Source of the DNA: Gnetum montanum
Taxonomy: Eukaryota > Streptophyta > Gnetopsida > Gnetales > Gnetaceae
Reading direction: 5' to 3'
Assembly: GCA_015680685.1 (NCBI GenBank)
Contig: MNCI01007747.1
Location: 372,001 to 436,000 of the forward strand
Length of the DNA stretch: 64,000 bases
Position numbers and translations under genes: made by a program. Shown in pieces: positions 1 to 11,819 of this stretch (position 1 is the stretch's first letter; each line of letters starts with the position of its first letter). The notes beneath the pieces are model-generated. The model made no database searches and was not told where the DNA came from. It saw nothing but the letters and a program-made list of their open reading frames with translations.

Positions 1-380
1 GTGCCATAGGTGGAGAAGTCATTTATAAAGACCTCCACACCACTACCAATTTTTTGCTAAAAAATGCTAAGAATGAAGAATTAGAAAGTAAAAAGAGCAT
101 TACAAAGGCTAAAGATCATTGTTTTGTATGCAAAAGTCCCATAGGGACTTGTGAAAGTTGTTTTGACATGATCCTCTATTGCTATCTAGATTTGAATATA
201 GCCACTATAACCATCTAAAAAGCTATAGTAGTCATTCATTACAATAGTATTAAGCACATGGTCCACAAATAGTAATGGAAAATGGTCTTTGAAGACTTCC
301 ATGTTCAATAGCCTATATTTTAGGTAGACACTCCATTTTCTTTCTTTATTTGATACAATTACAAGTGGGAACCCGTTCAC
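1..380 (-). pseudogene. Reverse transcriptase fragment, Athila-like
   Basis: This is the fingers-palm part of a Ty3/Gypsy reverse transcriptase. The minus strand gives the motif series KWSVYLKYRLLN, FKDHFPLLFVD and YYSFLDGYSGYIQI, matching the usual KWRVCVDYR...FPLPFVD...FLDGYSGYNQI blocks. After a stop near 185 the same frame continues through TSPYGTFAYKT to VFINDFSTYG near position 5. That last block is the catalytic box, normally F(I/M)DDFS; the first catalytic Asp is now Asn, so the enzyme would be dead even without the stops. The FxDDFSxYG form points to the Athila side of Gypsy elements. Confidence 0.85.
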
Positions 381-1299
381 TATCCCTAATGGAATAAATG
401 AATCCTACCTTAAGAAATTATTTAATTTCATCCTTAATAACTTACTTAAGCTTTCAATTCAACCTCATATATGATTTTTGTTTCATTTTGATGGAGGATT
501 TTGTATAGATTTGATATTGGCATATTCATCGATCTATCCTTGTTAGTTCATGCTATGACTAGCTGAAGATTATTGGCCATTCGTTTTTAGAAATTTTCTT
601 TATTGTTATTGAGCAAGGTTGGCATTGATAATTACCAACTTACCATTATCAAGAAAATAATACTCTAAATTGGCCTATAATTTTTTGAGTTCAAGAGGCT
701 CTTGCTTGAAATGATTTGGGATCTCCAACTCCTTCTAATCCATCTCAATATGTGAATGGGAATAATGGATATGGATATACTCTATTTCATTCATATTATT
801 AATTTAAGCACCTGTGAGGCTTTTTGATATTTCCATGCATATTTCTATGTTTTCTCTAATATCTATTGTTAGCCACTATGTACCTTCCTATTTTGTTACT
901 GCTTCATACATAGACCATTGAATATTGGATGTCTTGACATACTCATTATATGTTGTGTTAGATGTCATTTTCATGGTCCATATCTTTTACATGCAATAGC
1001 ATCCTATGTCACTGTATGTGATACATAGAGTTGAATTCTTCTCCATCTTTCCAAATTCATTTTCCTTGGATATTTTCAATGAAAGATCTTAAATCTCCAA
1101 CTTGGTATCAATTGTACTAAGCCAAGCACTTTCCATGATGATAGGAAAGTTCCCCTTACAATTATTCACATGGATCACCATGAAATTTGCTAGATAATAC
1201 CACTCATAAATGGTGGTCATAATTTCCTTCATCAATCCCAAAGGAATAGTAATGGACTAATCTGCAAGCTTCAGTATGATGTTACATTTCTTTAGTAGA

Positions 1300-1420
1300 G
1301 GTAGTTTTTAGGTCTTATACATTTCTTGTGAGATCAAATTTACTCCAGAACCTGAGTCTAGTAGAGCTTTTCATGGATCATTTTCTATGCTCTAAAAATA
1401 GATAATAAGACTCCTAGGAT
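1300..1420 (-). pseudogene. Retroviral-type aspartic protease motif
   Basis: On the minus strand at about 1372-1329 the sequence reads ALLDSGSGVNLIS, the active-site loop of retrotransposon aspartic proteases (D-S/T-G followed by a hydrophobic stretch). It lies between the Gag-like segment (2.6-2.9 kb) and RT (below 0.4 kb), in the right order for this strand. Flanking sequence is too broken to give domain limits. Confidence 0.7.
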
Positions 1421-2579
1421 TAAATAATTTCTTATGAATATTACCTACCTTTATTCAATTGGTAATCACACATGTTAGAATGAGAGTATGGACATTAGAG
1501 GAAGTATTGTTTCAATAAGACTTATGGATATTTTCAGATGTAGTTGAAGTAGGATTAGCAATCACATGTGTGTATGAGGATTTTTCTAGACTATTAGTTC
1601 CAAAGAAAGTTCTCTTTTGAGGCTTCAACTTGGAACCACTCATATGGACATTTGAATGTAAGTTAATTGGCATCATGGTGTTTCTTTTTTGTGGCTATAG
1701 TGGAACTTCTCCTTGCATAGGTGGAGTAGGTGGCAAAGGAGTAGTATTAGATGATGCAGGGTTAGGTGAGGTATATTAATGAGGATAACTAGAGGATGAG
1801 TTAGGTCATGAAGTATGGATTCAATAATATTCTAGAGGATAATAGTAGTGAGTAAAAGGAATGTGGCTAGTAAAGCCAAGAGGAGATACATGCTACTAGA
1901 TATAATATTCATAGGAATCCAACTACCAATAAGGATACTAGTGTCATGGTGGTGTCATCCCTAAGATTGTGGGTTTCACCATTGGTGATATTATTTTTAA
2001 GGTGGAGATGGTGCTTTTCTTGGATAATATTAAATTTTGTCAAACTACTAAATAATAATTATCATGTATGTAAGGAAATCTCCTAGGTGGCTACCACTTT
2101 GTAAAATTTAGAATTAAGACATATACCGCCATATTCTTATAGATTAAACTAAATAAGACAACATACCTTGGGATGTTAATAATAGTAGAGATCACATTCA
2201 TAATAATCTATTTCTAGATCTACAACATCATCAAGTGCTACAACCGCATCTTTCTATTGATTATAATTCCCTTTTGTATCTTTCCTTCTTCTTCTATCTT
2301 AGTCACTACTCCTTGCTCTATATTCTCCTCTACAATCTTAGGAGAAGTTTGAAATTTCCTATCTAAGGAGTAATATATTTTGTCTACCTTAGCCAATATT
2401 TTAGTTATGGATTGCTATATTGGCAAGGCCTTTCTCTACACAACTTCATTTAGCAATCACTCCTCCTTTGAATCACATAAATGTACCTCCCTCTTCTGAA
2501 TGGAGGGGTTTCTATTGTATTCCTCTATACTTTCACATTTTTAAAATTCTCCATATTATTTTACTATTAGTTTGATCAT

Positions 2580-2900
2580 CCTTTGGATCTAAGTGACTTG
2601 CATTTTAGAAAGTCTCCCTTGGGCATAGACCCTAAGAGCTTTCCTTATTTTGTTTTGAAGTAGATCTATGATGTAATAAGTTGCTCCCTTATAGAGAATT
2701 CATGGGCTAGGCATTAGTGTAAAAGAGAGTAGTACCTACCTAGGGCTACATCCAAGGACTCATGATTTCCTTGCTTCCATCCTTAAATCTATTTCCTCAA
2801 ATTCGACACTCTGGAGTACATTTGGTACTTATCGTTAAACAATTCCAACATTCTACCCCATCTCTAGATGGATAGTACCAGCCTTTTTCTTTTTTGATAA
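2580..2900 (-). pseudogene. Gag-like segment of the Athila-like element
   Basis: The minus strand gives ESLDVALGRYYSLLH followed by AHEFSIREQL and GSMPKGDFLK. The equivalent stretch of the plus-strand element at 18.1-18.3 kb reads EPLDATIG, YYSLMHKCLPHGYSQLDQL and YAQG, so this is the same Gag region. Several stops interrupt it. Capsid and nucleocapsid limits cannot be drawn; a charged stretch at 3218-3484 (minus) may be part of the same polyprotein. Confidence 0.55.
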
Positions 2901-3599
2901 GACTCCTTAAGAATAATTTTAACTTCTACATTTTTTTTCAATGTTCTATAAGTTGTAGAGATTATGAAAAACTTGTAGATGATTTTGGTGATTTTCATTA
3001 TGTCCCCCTTTAAATTTATAGAGGCTGTTCATATTTAGCCTTTTAATCCTACTATTATTTCTATGCCTAGTAGGGAACCTATCTGCTTTTGAAACATTCA
3101 ACATGTTTCTAGTGACCAATAATAATTCATCATTATCATTATGTCAACAATGACCTCTATTATGATCATGCCTTCTATGACAAATTTTGGTGTGCCTCCT
3201 TTCTTGGAGATGCTCTTTTACCTCTTTGTGTTGACCTCCATCTTGGTTTCTATTATCATAATGGAACCTCCTATTATCTCCATCTTGATTTCAATCTTCC
3301 TATCTCTATATTTTTTGTGGATCCTCCTATGAGAATTTGATGAGAAGAAATATGATGAAAGTGAATGACTAAGATAATAGTGCCTTCTATTGCTTCTCTT
3401 TTGATCCTTATCCTCATATTTATTTTTATCTTTATCCTTCTCATTATCATACTTCCTATCCTTAGATGAACAACTATAAGACATGTCTTTTTAGGTTCCT
3501 TGGCCTTTGGACTATGTATTTCCTTTACTGAGATTCACTACAACTATTGGTAAATGATATCCTCCTAAAAGAAAGGAGGAGAATCCATGTATTGAGAGT

Positions 3600-6227
3600 A
3601 CCAAGAAAAAAATCCTTAACCTAATTATGCAACTATAGGAATAAGGGTGGTGAGATTTGTTTGCCTTTGGAGGCTTCATAGTATGCCTCCATGCATTTTT
3701 CTTTCTAGAGCTACACTTCTATAGGATGAGAGGTCCTAGAGATTTGATCTATGATTTTATACTTAGGTCATGTTGCTTCAATACCCAATCTCATGAGTTG
3801 GACCATGAATATGGTGGGAATGGATCAATCAAGAGGTGAAATAATGCTACCATTCATATCTCTCAAATATAAATGCTCATCCTGGTAATGAATGAAGCTA
3901 AAGTCCACATAATAGGGATCTGGATGAGCATATATGACTTTCAACTATTAAGGACTCTCATTGGTACTCCTTTGTGTCCTTTCCTGTTGCCTATTGGATT
4001 TGTTCCCATGTGGTGGAGATTCATTCCTATGAGTAGAATCCATTTTGGTAATGAGTCTTAAGATTTTTTGGAATAATGGTGTTATTATTACTATGAGAAA
4101 TAACAGATATTTCATTATGTTCTTCTCACAACACTTGTATATGAGTTCACTAGTTAATAATACTTAGCATCTTCTTCTTAAGAGGGATAAAGCATCTTGT
4201 TCAAATAGTTCATAAAATAAACTCTCTTATGCTTTTTGTTTTATATCAAGTCATAGATGTCATCAACACTAATCTTTACAAAGTTACAAATTTGCAAGTA
4301 AATAAACTTTATATAAATTTTAATCAATTTCACTTAAAATATTTCTATTCTAGTTCCCCTATGGACACCTAGTAGATCCTTAATTGCATGCTTTATTTTT
4401 ATTTTTAATAAATTTCATATGTATATAGTTGCTTTATCATAGTCATTTTCTATGCATTTTTGGTTTTTTTATTGTTTTTATGCTCACCATCATGATTAGA
4501 TCTATGTGCATTTTTGACATGATCTTAATAATCATATTATCTTTGGAGTGGCTAGGATTTGGATCACCATAACATCATTTGAAGATTAAGCATAATATAT
4601 ATACATTTTATATTTTCTAAGTTATATCATATTAAATTTTTATATAACACTCCATTATATAATATATTTAACTAATTCTAGTATTCTTTCCACTTTATTT
4701 CAAAAATAATGATTTCAATAGCCATGATAAATTATAGAGGATGGGATTTATGCTAAATTATCATGTTATTATCATGGTCATGTGAATGTAGGACATCTAA
4801 AGTTGAAGAATGGCTAATCATAATCACCAAGTGATCTTATTAAAAAAATCCCTTAATTTTTTTCCAAGCACTACCTTTTAAGTAAGATGACCCATGGCTA
4901 TTCCATGAACAATAGGACGAAGAAAGTTCCTCTCCACTTGAGAACCATTAGCCACCTAGGAAATATACTATGATTCCACATGGCTTAGATTTAAAGGAAC
5001 ATGCACAAGGGTTGAACTACACTATAGGAAAATTTCTAAAAGGGTCTTGTTCATTGGCAGTGTAGCTAATTAGCCAAACTTGTGTTTGAATTCCTACTTT
5101 AAGAATGAATTACATCATGGACAAAATTTCCTCTTCAAAAAAAGGAGGAGAAGAAAAGAGGATCATGTTCATTAGTAGTGTAATAATATCTTAATTGTGA
5201 TGGGGTCAAACAATGATCCTTACCCTACCCTTCCCCTTACCATTCCAAAAATAGATATAATTTTTCCAATTCCCATACCCATTTTCCTTTCCTCTTGTAT
5301 CCCTTTAAAACTGAAAAAAAAATCTATTTTTCCTATTTATTTTCTCCATTTAAAAAAAAATATAAAAGTTATGAATAGCCATGACCTAAAGGAAGCATTT
5401 CCTCTTCATGAATTTTGGTATAAGTCCTATTCATAAATGTATCCTCTATGCAAATGGATTTATTTTAAAATGACTGGAATTGAAATATTAATTATAAATT
5501 ATAATTCATAAAGTTTATATAGCATAAATTAAATCTTAAAAGACCTTATGAGGTGGTGTGAAGGATGACCGTTAACTACGTATTTTTGATTATATTATTA
5601 TTTTAATCATTAATGAACATTATAGTCTTCTTTACTCTTTTACAAATTTTTAATACATGTCATGATTCCATGATCATTTTGGCTTTCTATGTTTTACATA
5701 TTTTCTTCATATTTTGAAAGTTTTGGCATCATAATATTTCTATTAGTTTGATACATTTTCATTTGCATGTAACCTAAGTTTTAGGGGCTAAATGTTGACT
5801 TCAACATTCTCATGCTTAGCATGAGGCCATGACAAATATATTTTCTATAAGGTTCTATGCTCATGCGTTCCTTATTCTTCTCTTGGCTAATGATGGGGGT
5901 ATGTTTAAGATGTTTTTTTCTTTTTCTCAAAACCTTTTTTTCTTTGTTACTATTTAGTTATTATTACTATTAGTATTATTAAATAACATAGAGTTAATAA
6001 TTTTTTTTTGAATTAATAGATGCACTAACTTAAGTTCTTGTTGATTAGAGGGTAGGTTTATATTGTTTTTTAAATGCAAGATAATTAATTAAATATTAAT
6101 TTTGGCTAAGAGGCCAACTCGTCTCATAGAATAAAGGGGAGGGAGGAGTGGATTTGTCACCCTCCAAGTAATGCCCTCCACATCATGCGCCACGTAAGAT
6201 CCCATGAAATGGAAAAAAACATGAATT
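3600..6227. other. AT-rich stretch without recognisable gene
   Basis: Only short open frames without recognisable motifs are present on either strand. The left part may include the 5' LTR and leader of the minus-strand element, but I see no matching second copy in the window to prove it. Homopolymer runs and AT-rich simple sequence are frequent. Confidence 0.5.
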
Positions 6228-6295
6228 AAAGAGCCATACCTTTTTGTATTTCCGTTATGTAGAATGTGAACCAAAGAGCCATAGCTTTTTGTATT
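6228..6295. repeat. Two-copy direct repeat, 45-bp period
   Basis: A 23-bp segment starting AAAGAGCCATA and ending TTTTTGTATT occurs at 6228-6250 and 6273-6295, differing at one base. It lies just upstream of the subtilase pseudogene. No function can be assigned. Confidence 0.7.
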
Positions 6296-6409
6296 CCTAC
6301 TACACACATAAAAAGGCCAAACGCAACCAAATGTAGAATGGGGATGGGAATGGGAATGAGAATTCCATTTCCATTCTATCTCTCTCTTTGTCTACAACTG
6401 CTATTGTAG

Positions 6410-7181
6410 GCTACCTAGCCCAACCGAACTAGCTTTGATGACACTATCTTTGGAGCTCCGTTGGAGCATTGGAAAGGCACCTACAATGGTGCCCCATGCT
6501 TCAACTACAGTAACAAGCTTATCCGCATGTGCTTCTTCAACTAAGATAGCAATAAGGTAGTAGGCCAGTCGGCCCTTGCTACATCCTCACTCAACACCGA
6601 GGGCCACAACATGCACACGTCATCAATAATCACTCGCAACACCATGGTCAACGTCAGCATGCTTGGCTATGCTAATGACACTACCTGTGGCATGGTCTAG
6701 CTTGCACAGATTGCCATCTACAAAGTTTGGTGGGACTATGGCTACTTTAACTTTGACATTCTTATGGCCATGGATGACACTCTATTCGACGACATTGACA
6801 TGATTTTTTTCTTTCTTGGTGACAACCCTTAGCAGTACTACACCAACAACATCACCATCAATGCCTTCACCGCTATAGTCCTTTACCACCTCTTTGTCAC
6901 TTGCTTGATTGGAAACTCGATACATAACACTGACATCACCTCAAATTTCATGCCCTAGATCATGACCATTGCTGCTAGCACCCTTGACTATGAATTCTCG
7001 ACCATCACAGTGCTTGTCGATGGTAGCGAGTATGTCAAAACCTCACTCTATTCTGGGGAACTACTCTTGGAAGATCCAAATCTCACATTCATCTATGCTC
7101 GAAACACTCGACTTGATGGCACTGGAAATGCAAACTTCTACACCTATGGTAGGTTGGATGCTGGAGGTAGAGGAGGTGTGA
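6410..7181 (+). pseudogene. Subtilisin-like serine protease (S8 family) pseudogene fragment
   Basis: Plant subtilases are secreted serine proteases. One forward frame carries the middle of the S8 domain: TSFDDTIFGAPLEHWKGTY, then GHNMHTSS (catalytic His box, normally GHGTHTAS), AQIAIYKVWWDYGYFNFDIL (normally ARIAxYKVCWxxGCxxSDIL), ITINAFTAI, FVTC, and SNFMP followed by IMTIAASTLDYEFST (normally NxAPWIxTVAAStlDReF). Four stops (near 6542, 6699, 6831, 6957), plus one at 6416 where Trp of the WP motif is expected, break it, but no frameshift is needed over about 750 bases. The catalytic Asp region upstream and the GTS-Ser region downstream are missing, so this is an internal fragment, non-functional. 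Confidence 0.85.
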
Positions 7182-8912
7182 ATCATAATACAATTTTTAT
7201 TATAATAGCTAAAATATCACTTCATTTAGGTTTCTTTTTTCCTGATAAAATTTATATATGAATTAGGCCAATATTTTTCTTGAGTAGCTTTATCTGAATG
7301 TATGTCTTAAGCATAAAATTTTGTAGGTAGGGGCAAGATGAGGGGTAGAGCTAAAGACATTTAAGGATAGTAATGACTACAATTGAAGTTGCAACTTAAA
7401 GGGAAGGGTCTTCTAAAGTTTCTATGTCAACAATAGCCTTTGGTTATTGGAATCTCTTTCTAGAAACAAACTTTCTGCCAGCCTTTTTATGTGTGTTTTT
7501 TGTTAATTTTTTATAGTAAATTGTAATGTGTTGAACATTACATTTTGATGCTTTTGTGCAATTTTCATAGTTTCACTTCAAGTTGATCTCTTCTATCATT
7601 AGTACTTAGCATGCTTTCCTATACATTTGCATTCCCAATGCAAAAACATTCCAAAGTTTGGTTCAGTTCTTTTTTCAATGCTTTCTGGAGTGGTAGGGAA
7701 TTCTAAAATTGTAATTTTATAATACTATCTTAAGTAATCTTCTTTTGCTACACCCTTTTTCAATGTTAAGGAATATTTGTAAGTTCATATTCTCTTTATC
7801 TCTTTGTATATTTTGTGTAGGTTTTATCATTTCTATGGCTATGCTTTGAAATTCAACAATTACCATGGAGTAGATGTGTTTAGTTGTTATGATTGTGAAT
7901 GCTTGTTCATTTGTAATATGCATTTTGATAAAATGCAAAAGCATTAGAGTTTTTTCTAGCACATGAAAATTATTAGCCAATTTGAGATGTTAGCCTAACT
8001 TCGTTCATAATTTTAACAAATTTTCCTACTTATTGGAAGGACTTAAAGAGTTCAAATTTGATAATTTCTTCTTACTTTCTTGCATGTAGTGAGGCCTTTT
8101 CTTTATGTACATATTCTTTGATTGATGGAATCTAATGGATGATATGGTTGTTAACCTGGTAAATCTTAAAAATGATAACTTCTGCACCTCTGGTAGCCTA
8201 GACCTTGGGAAGATCTCCAACAAGATCATGCTATGATGATCCTAGCTAATGTTGAGGAAAATGACGATGAGCTCTCCACCGATGCATATGTCTTGCCATA
8301 ATTATAAATAACCAATTATTTATAAATCTCCCTTAGCCAAAGAGTCACTACAAGGGAGCCAATGATTATATTTATCTCAATTATTTATAATCTCGGTTAT
8401 ATATAATGATATCTTTATAATCATAAACATAAATGATTATATATAATTATTATAAGCACTTCATCATAAATAAAGTTGGTTATTTTGAATCATTTCATTA
8501 TATATATCTTATGGATAATGCTAACTGAGATATAATCATTATGGGTTAGCATTATGAATGAATAAATAATATCTCTAACATTATGGATTATGAGTAATAT
8601 TTCATCATATCTTAGCTTTATTTATTATGAAATGTTTACTGTTCGAATGAATCTTATAATCCATAATATATCAAATTATAATTATGGATTATTTGTCTAA
8701 TTATAATAATCTCATAACATTTATTGGATTCCACAATAATTATAATATAATAATTATGAATGAGCTGTTAACATCATTTATATCTTGTGCATTGTAATAA
8801 TAACGTCAATACAAAAGCCCATGATATAATAATAACATTATTTATGCATTTTTAATGTGATTTTTTATATCTACATGAATGAATATGCATTACAAATATA
8901 TGTTGCAGTGCC
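7182..8912. other. AT-rich intergenic stretch
   Basis: No coding motif is seen. About 8280-8830 is made largely of AATTAT/ATAATTAT-type simple sequence. The remaining subtilase C-terminus was searched for just downstream of 7181 and is not recognisable. Confidence 0.5.
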
Positions 8913-9186
8913 AATTTATTTTGATCTCTTCGTAATCCTTCACGCGCATGCGCCACATGCATGAGAGCTAAATAATTAGTGCAGGGAAGTTGAATCTCTA
9001 CTTGATTAATGTCCCATAACCCCTGAGCTTCCAATTTGTCTCTTTGTATTCTTTTACATGCATGCACCACATGCAAGGGAGCTAAAGAGTCACTGTACGG
9101 GACCCAAATCTCTATTCAATTGACACCCCTAGACCCTTGGGCACCTTATTCATCTCTTTGTATTCCATCACGTGTAGGGCCTGACG
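8913..9186. repeat. Tandem repeat, period about 113-120 bp, about 2.3 copies
   Basis: Units begin near 8913, 9033 and 9146. Shared landmarks are TCTCTTTGTATTC, a CATGC-rich block followed by GCCACATGCA or ACCACATGCA, GAGAGCTAAA/GGGAGCTAAA and AATCTCTA. The third copy is partial. The array leads directly into the simple-sequence block and the 410-bp array that follow. Confidence 0.7.
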
Positions 9187-9189
9187 TGG

Positions 9190-9363
9190 GTAATAATGAA
9201 TATTCATTATTATAAATGGTGGGTAATATTGAATATTTATTATTATTATAAATGGTGATGGTTACGATTATAGTAATAACAAATATTTATTATTATAAAT
9301 GGTGACGATTATGGTTACAATGATAGTTACGATCATGGCAATGGTTAAGGTGATGACAATTAC
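9190..9363. repeat. AT-rich minisatellite
   Basis: The segment ATTTATTATTATAAATGGTG recurs about three times at roughly 50-bp spacing (near 9200, 9230 and 9285) and is followed by GGTTACGAT/GGTTACAAT variants. It appears to be a short expanded repeat between two larger tandem arrays. Confidence 0.6.
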
Positions 9364-11392
9364 GTTTGTTGCATTATCTAGAGTCAAGATTATGATTCTT
9401 TAAAGATTCATCCTCCGTTTTATGTGCAAATATATAAAAATATTTGAGATTCTAAACATCTTCAAATTAGAATTGCACAAGTAGTTCATTTTTCTTAGTT
9501 GAAGAATTAGGCATATTGAGTTCACACTTATCATTCTATTTTTCCTTTTGCTCAATCCTATTATACAGCTCTATAATGTTTGTTGCAATAATTGTGCAAT
9601 GTATTTATTCATCAACATATACAAAATATATAAACTTTTATTTTAACCAATTTATGTTTGCTAGTATATATTATTTGGAATGCAAATAGTGATGATAACT
9701 TAAAAAATAAAAAAAATAATTAAATTCAACTCATAGCCTGTGAAACCGCTACACGAGAACTTACAGGTCTAATGTTTTTTGCATTATCTAGAGTCAAGAC
9801 CATTGATTCTTTAAAGATTCATCCTCCTTTTCATGTGCAAAGATATAGAAAGATTTTAGATGTTAAACATCTCCAAAGTAAAATTACATAAGAAGTTCAT
9901 TTTGCTCAATTGGAGAATTAGGCATATTGAGTTCACACCTATCATTGTATTTTGCCTTTCACTCAATCTTATTATATAGCTCTATAATGTTTCTTTCAAT
10001 AATTGTGCAATGTATTCCTTCATCAACATATACGAAATATATAAACTTTTATTTTAACCAATTTATGTTTACCAGTATATATTGTTTAGAATGTAAATAG
10101 TGATGATAACTTTAAAAAAAATTTAAATTATACTCATAGCTTGTGAAACCCCTACATGAGAACTTATGGATCTCATGTTTATTGCATTGTCTAAAGTCAA
10201 GACCATTGATTCTTTAAATATTCATCCTCCTTTTCATGTGCAACGATACAAAAAAATTTTAGATGCTAAACATCTCCAAAGTAGAATTGCACAAGAAGTT
10301 CATTTTGCTTGGTTGGAGAATTAGGCATATTGACTTCACACTTATCATTGTATTTTTCCTTTTGGTCAATCCTATTATACAACTCTATAATGTTTGTTGC
10401 AATAATTGTGCAATGTATTCCTTCATCAACATATACAAAATATATAAACTTTTATTTTAACCAATTTATGTTTACTAATATATATTATTTGAAATGCAAA
10501 TAGTGATGATAACTTGAAAAATAAAAAAAATAATTAAATTCAACTCATAGCCCGTGAAACTGCTACACGAGAACTTACAGGTGTAATGTTTGTTACATTA
10601 TCTAGAGTCAAGATCATTGATTTTTTAAAGATTAATTCTCTTTTTCATGTGCAAAGATACAAAAAGATTTCAAATGCTAAATATTTTCAAAGTAGAATTG
10701 CACAAGAAGTTCATTTTTCTCAGTTGGAGAATTAGGCATATTACGTTGACACTTATCATTGTATTTTTCCTTTTACTCAATCCTATTATATAGCTCTGTA
10801 ATGTTTGTTGTAATAATTATGCAATGTATTCCTTCATCAACATATATGAAATATCTAAACTTTTATTTTAACCAATTTATGTTTACCAGTATATACTATT
10901 TAGAATACAAATAGTGATGATAACTTTAAAAATAAAAATAATAATTAAAGTCTACTCATAGCTGATGAAACTGCTACACAAGAGAACTTATGGGTCTAAT
11001 GTTTATTGCATTATCTGGAGTCAAGACCATTGATTATTTAAAGATTCATCCTCCTTTTCATGTGCAATGATACAAAAAAATTTCAAATGCTAAACATCTC
11101 CAAAGTAGAATTGCACAAGAAGATCATTTTGCTTAGTTGGAGAATTAGGCATATTGACTTTACACTTATCATTGTATTTTTCCTTTTTCTCAATCCTATT
11201 ATACAGCTCTATAATGTTTGTTGCAATAATTGTGCCATGTATTCCTTCATCAACATGTACAAAATATATAAACTTTTATTTTAACCAATTTTTGATTATT
11301 AGTATATATTATTTGGAATGCAAATAGTGATGATAACTTAAAAAATAAAAAAAATAATTAAATTCAACTCATAGACCGCGAAATTGCTCCAC
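9364..11392 (+). repeat. Five tandem ~410-bp units carrying a PIF1-type helicase C-terminus
   Basis: Units start near 9364, 9774, 10177, 10588 and 11001 (periods 410, 403, 411, 413). Each begins with a coding-like block; the clearest copies read through TRELTG, VMFVTLSRVK, DSLKIHPPFHVQRYKK and QSRIAQEVHF. This matches the last conserved block of PIF1-family and Helitron helicases (GLTFVALSRVR...HPPF), where the SRV box is helicase motif VI. The other ~240 bp is AT-rich 3' flanking sequence, repeated with each unit. All copies have stops, so none codes. The unit is thus the 3' end of a helicase gene plus its tail, amplified in tandem. Family assignment rests on motif recognition by eye. Confidence 0.75.
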
Positions 11393-11394
11393 TA

Positions 11395-11817
11395 GCTTAT
11401 ATATATATATATATATTGGTTGAGATGATTTAAAAAAAATTACGTTAACCAAACCCAACTACTGGACGAGGTTACAAAATAACTAAAAATAGAATCACTC
11501 ATCCATTCTCTGTTGTTCTACAACTTACCCAATTTAGTTTTACCCTCTTAGTCAAGTTTGCTTTTTCTTTGTTTGTTCATGACGTTTTTGAAAAATAAAT
11601 CTCTTGCATAAATAATGCTCAAAAATGCCATGAACAAATAAAGAAAGGGCAAACTTGACCGAGAGGGTAAAACTAAATTGGGTAAGTGGTAGAGAAATAG
11701 AGGAGGGATGAGTGATTCCATTTTTAGTTATCATGTTATCTCATCTAGTAGTCAGGCTTGGTTAACATCATTTTTTTAAAAAATCATCTTGGCCAATTTA
11801 TATATATATATATAAGC
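11395..11817. mobile_element. Foldback/MITE-like inverted-repeat element
   Basis: Two ~200-bp arms are inverted copies with only a ~25-30 base centre near 11606. Landmarks: GCTTATATATA then TTGGTTGAGATGATTT on the left, and AAATCATCTTGGCCAA then TATATATAAGC on the right; ATAGAATCACTCATCC against GGATGAGTGATTCCAT; and CCCAATTTAGTTTTACCCTC against GAGGGTAAAACTAAATTGGG. TA lies on both sides (11393-11394, 11818-11819), a possible target duplication. There is no coding capacity. It sits at the exact right edge of the 410-bp array, interrupting the GAAATTGCTCCAC sequence that corresponds to GAAACTGCTACAC in other copies. Confidence 0.8.
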
Positions 11818-11819
11818 TA

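Larger units (their letters stand above)
1..3600 (-). mobile_element. Degenerate Athila-like Ty3/Gypsy element, truncated by window start (E0)
   Basis: Read on the minus strand from high to low coordinates, this stretch shows a Gag-like segment, then a protease motif, then reverse transcriptase, which is the Gag-PR-RT order of Ty3/Gypsy elements. It is broken by many stops and frameshifts. Its RT and Gag segments resemble those of the plus-strand element at 17.5-23 kb, so both belong to one family. RNase H and integrase would lie beyond the window edge. I could not find its 5' LTR, which should lie above about 3600; the right boundary is a guess. Confidence 0.75.

Noticed and set aside
8281-8830. 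Possible matrix-attachment or origin-like AT block
   Set aside because: It is simple AATTAT-type sequence with no specific motif beyond base composition.
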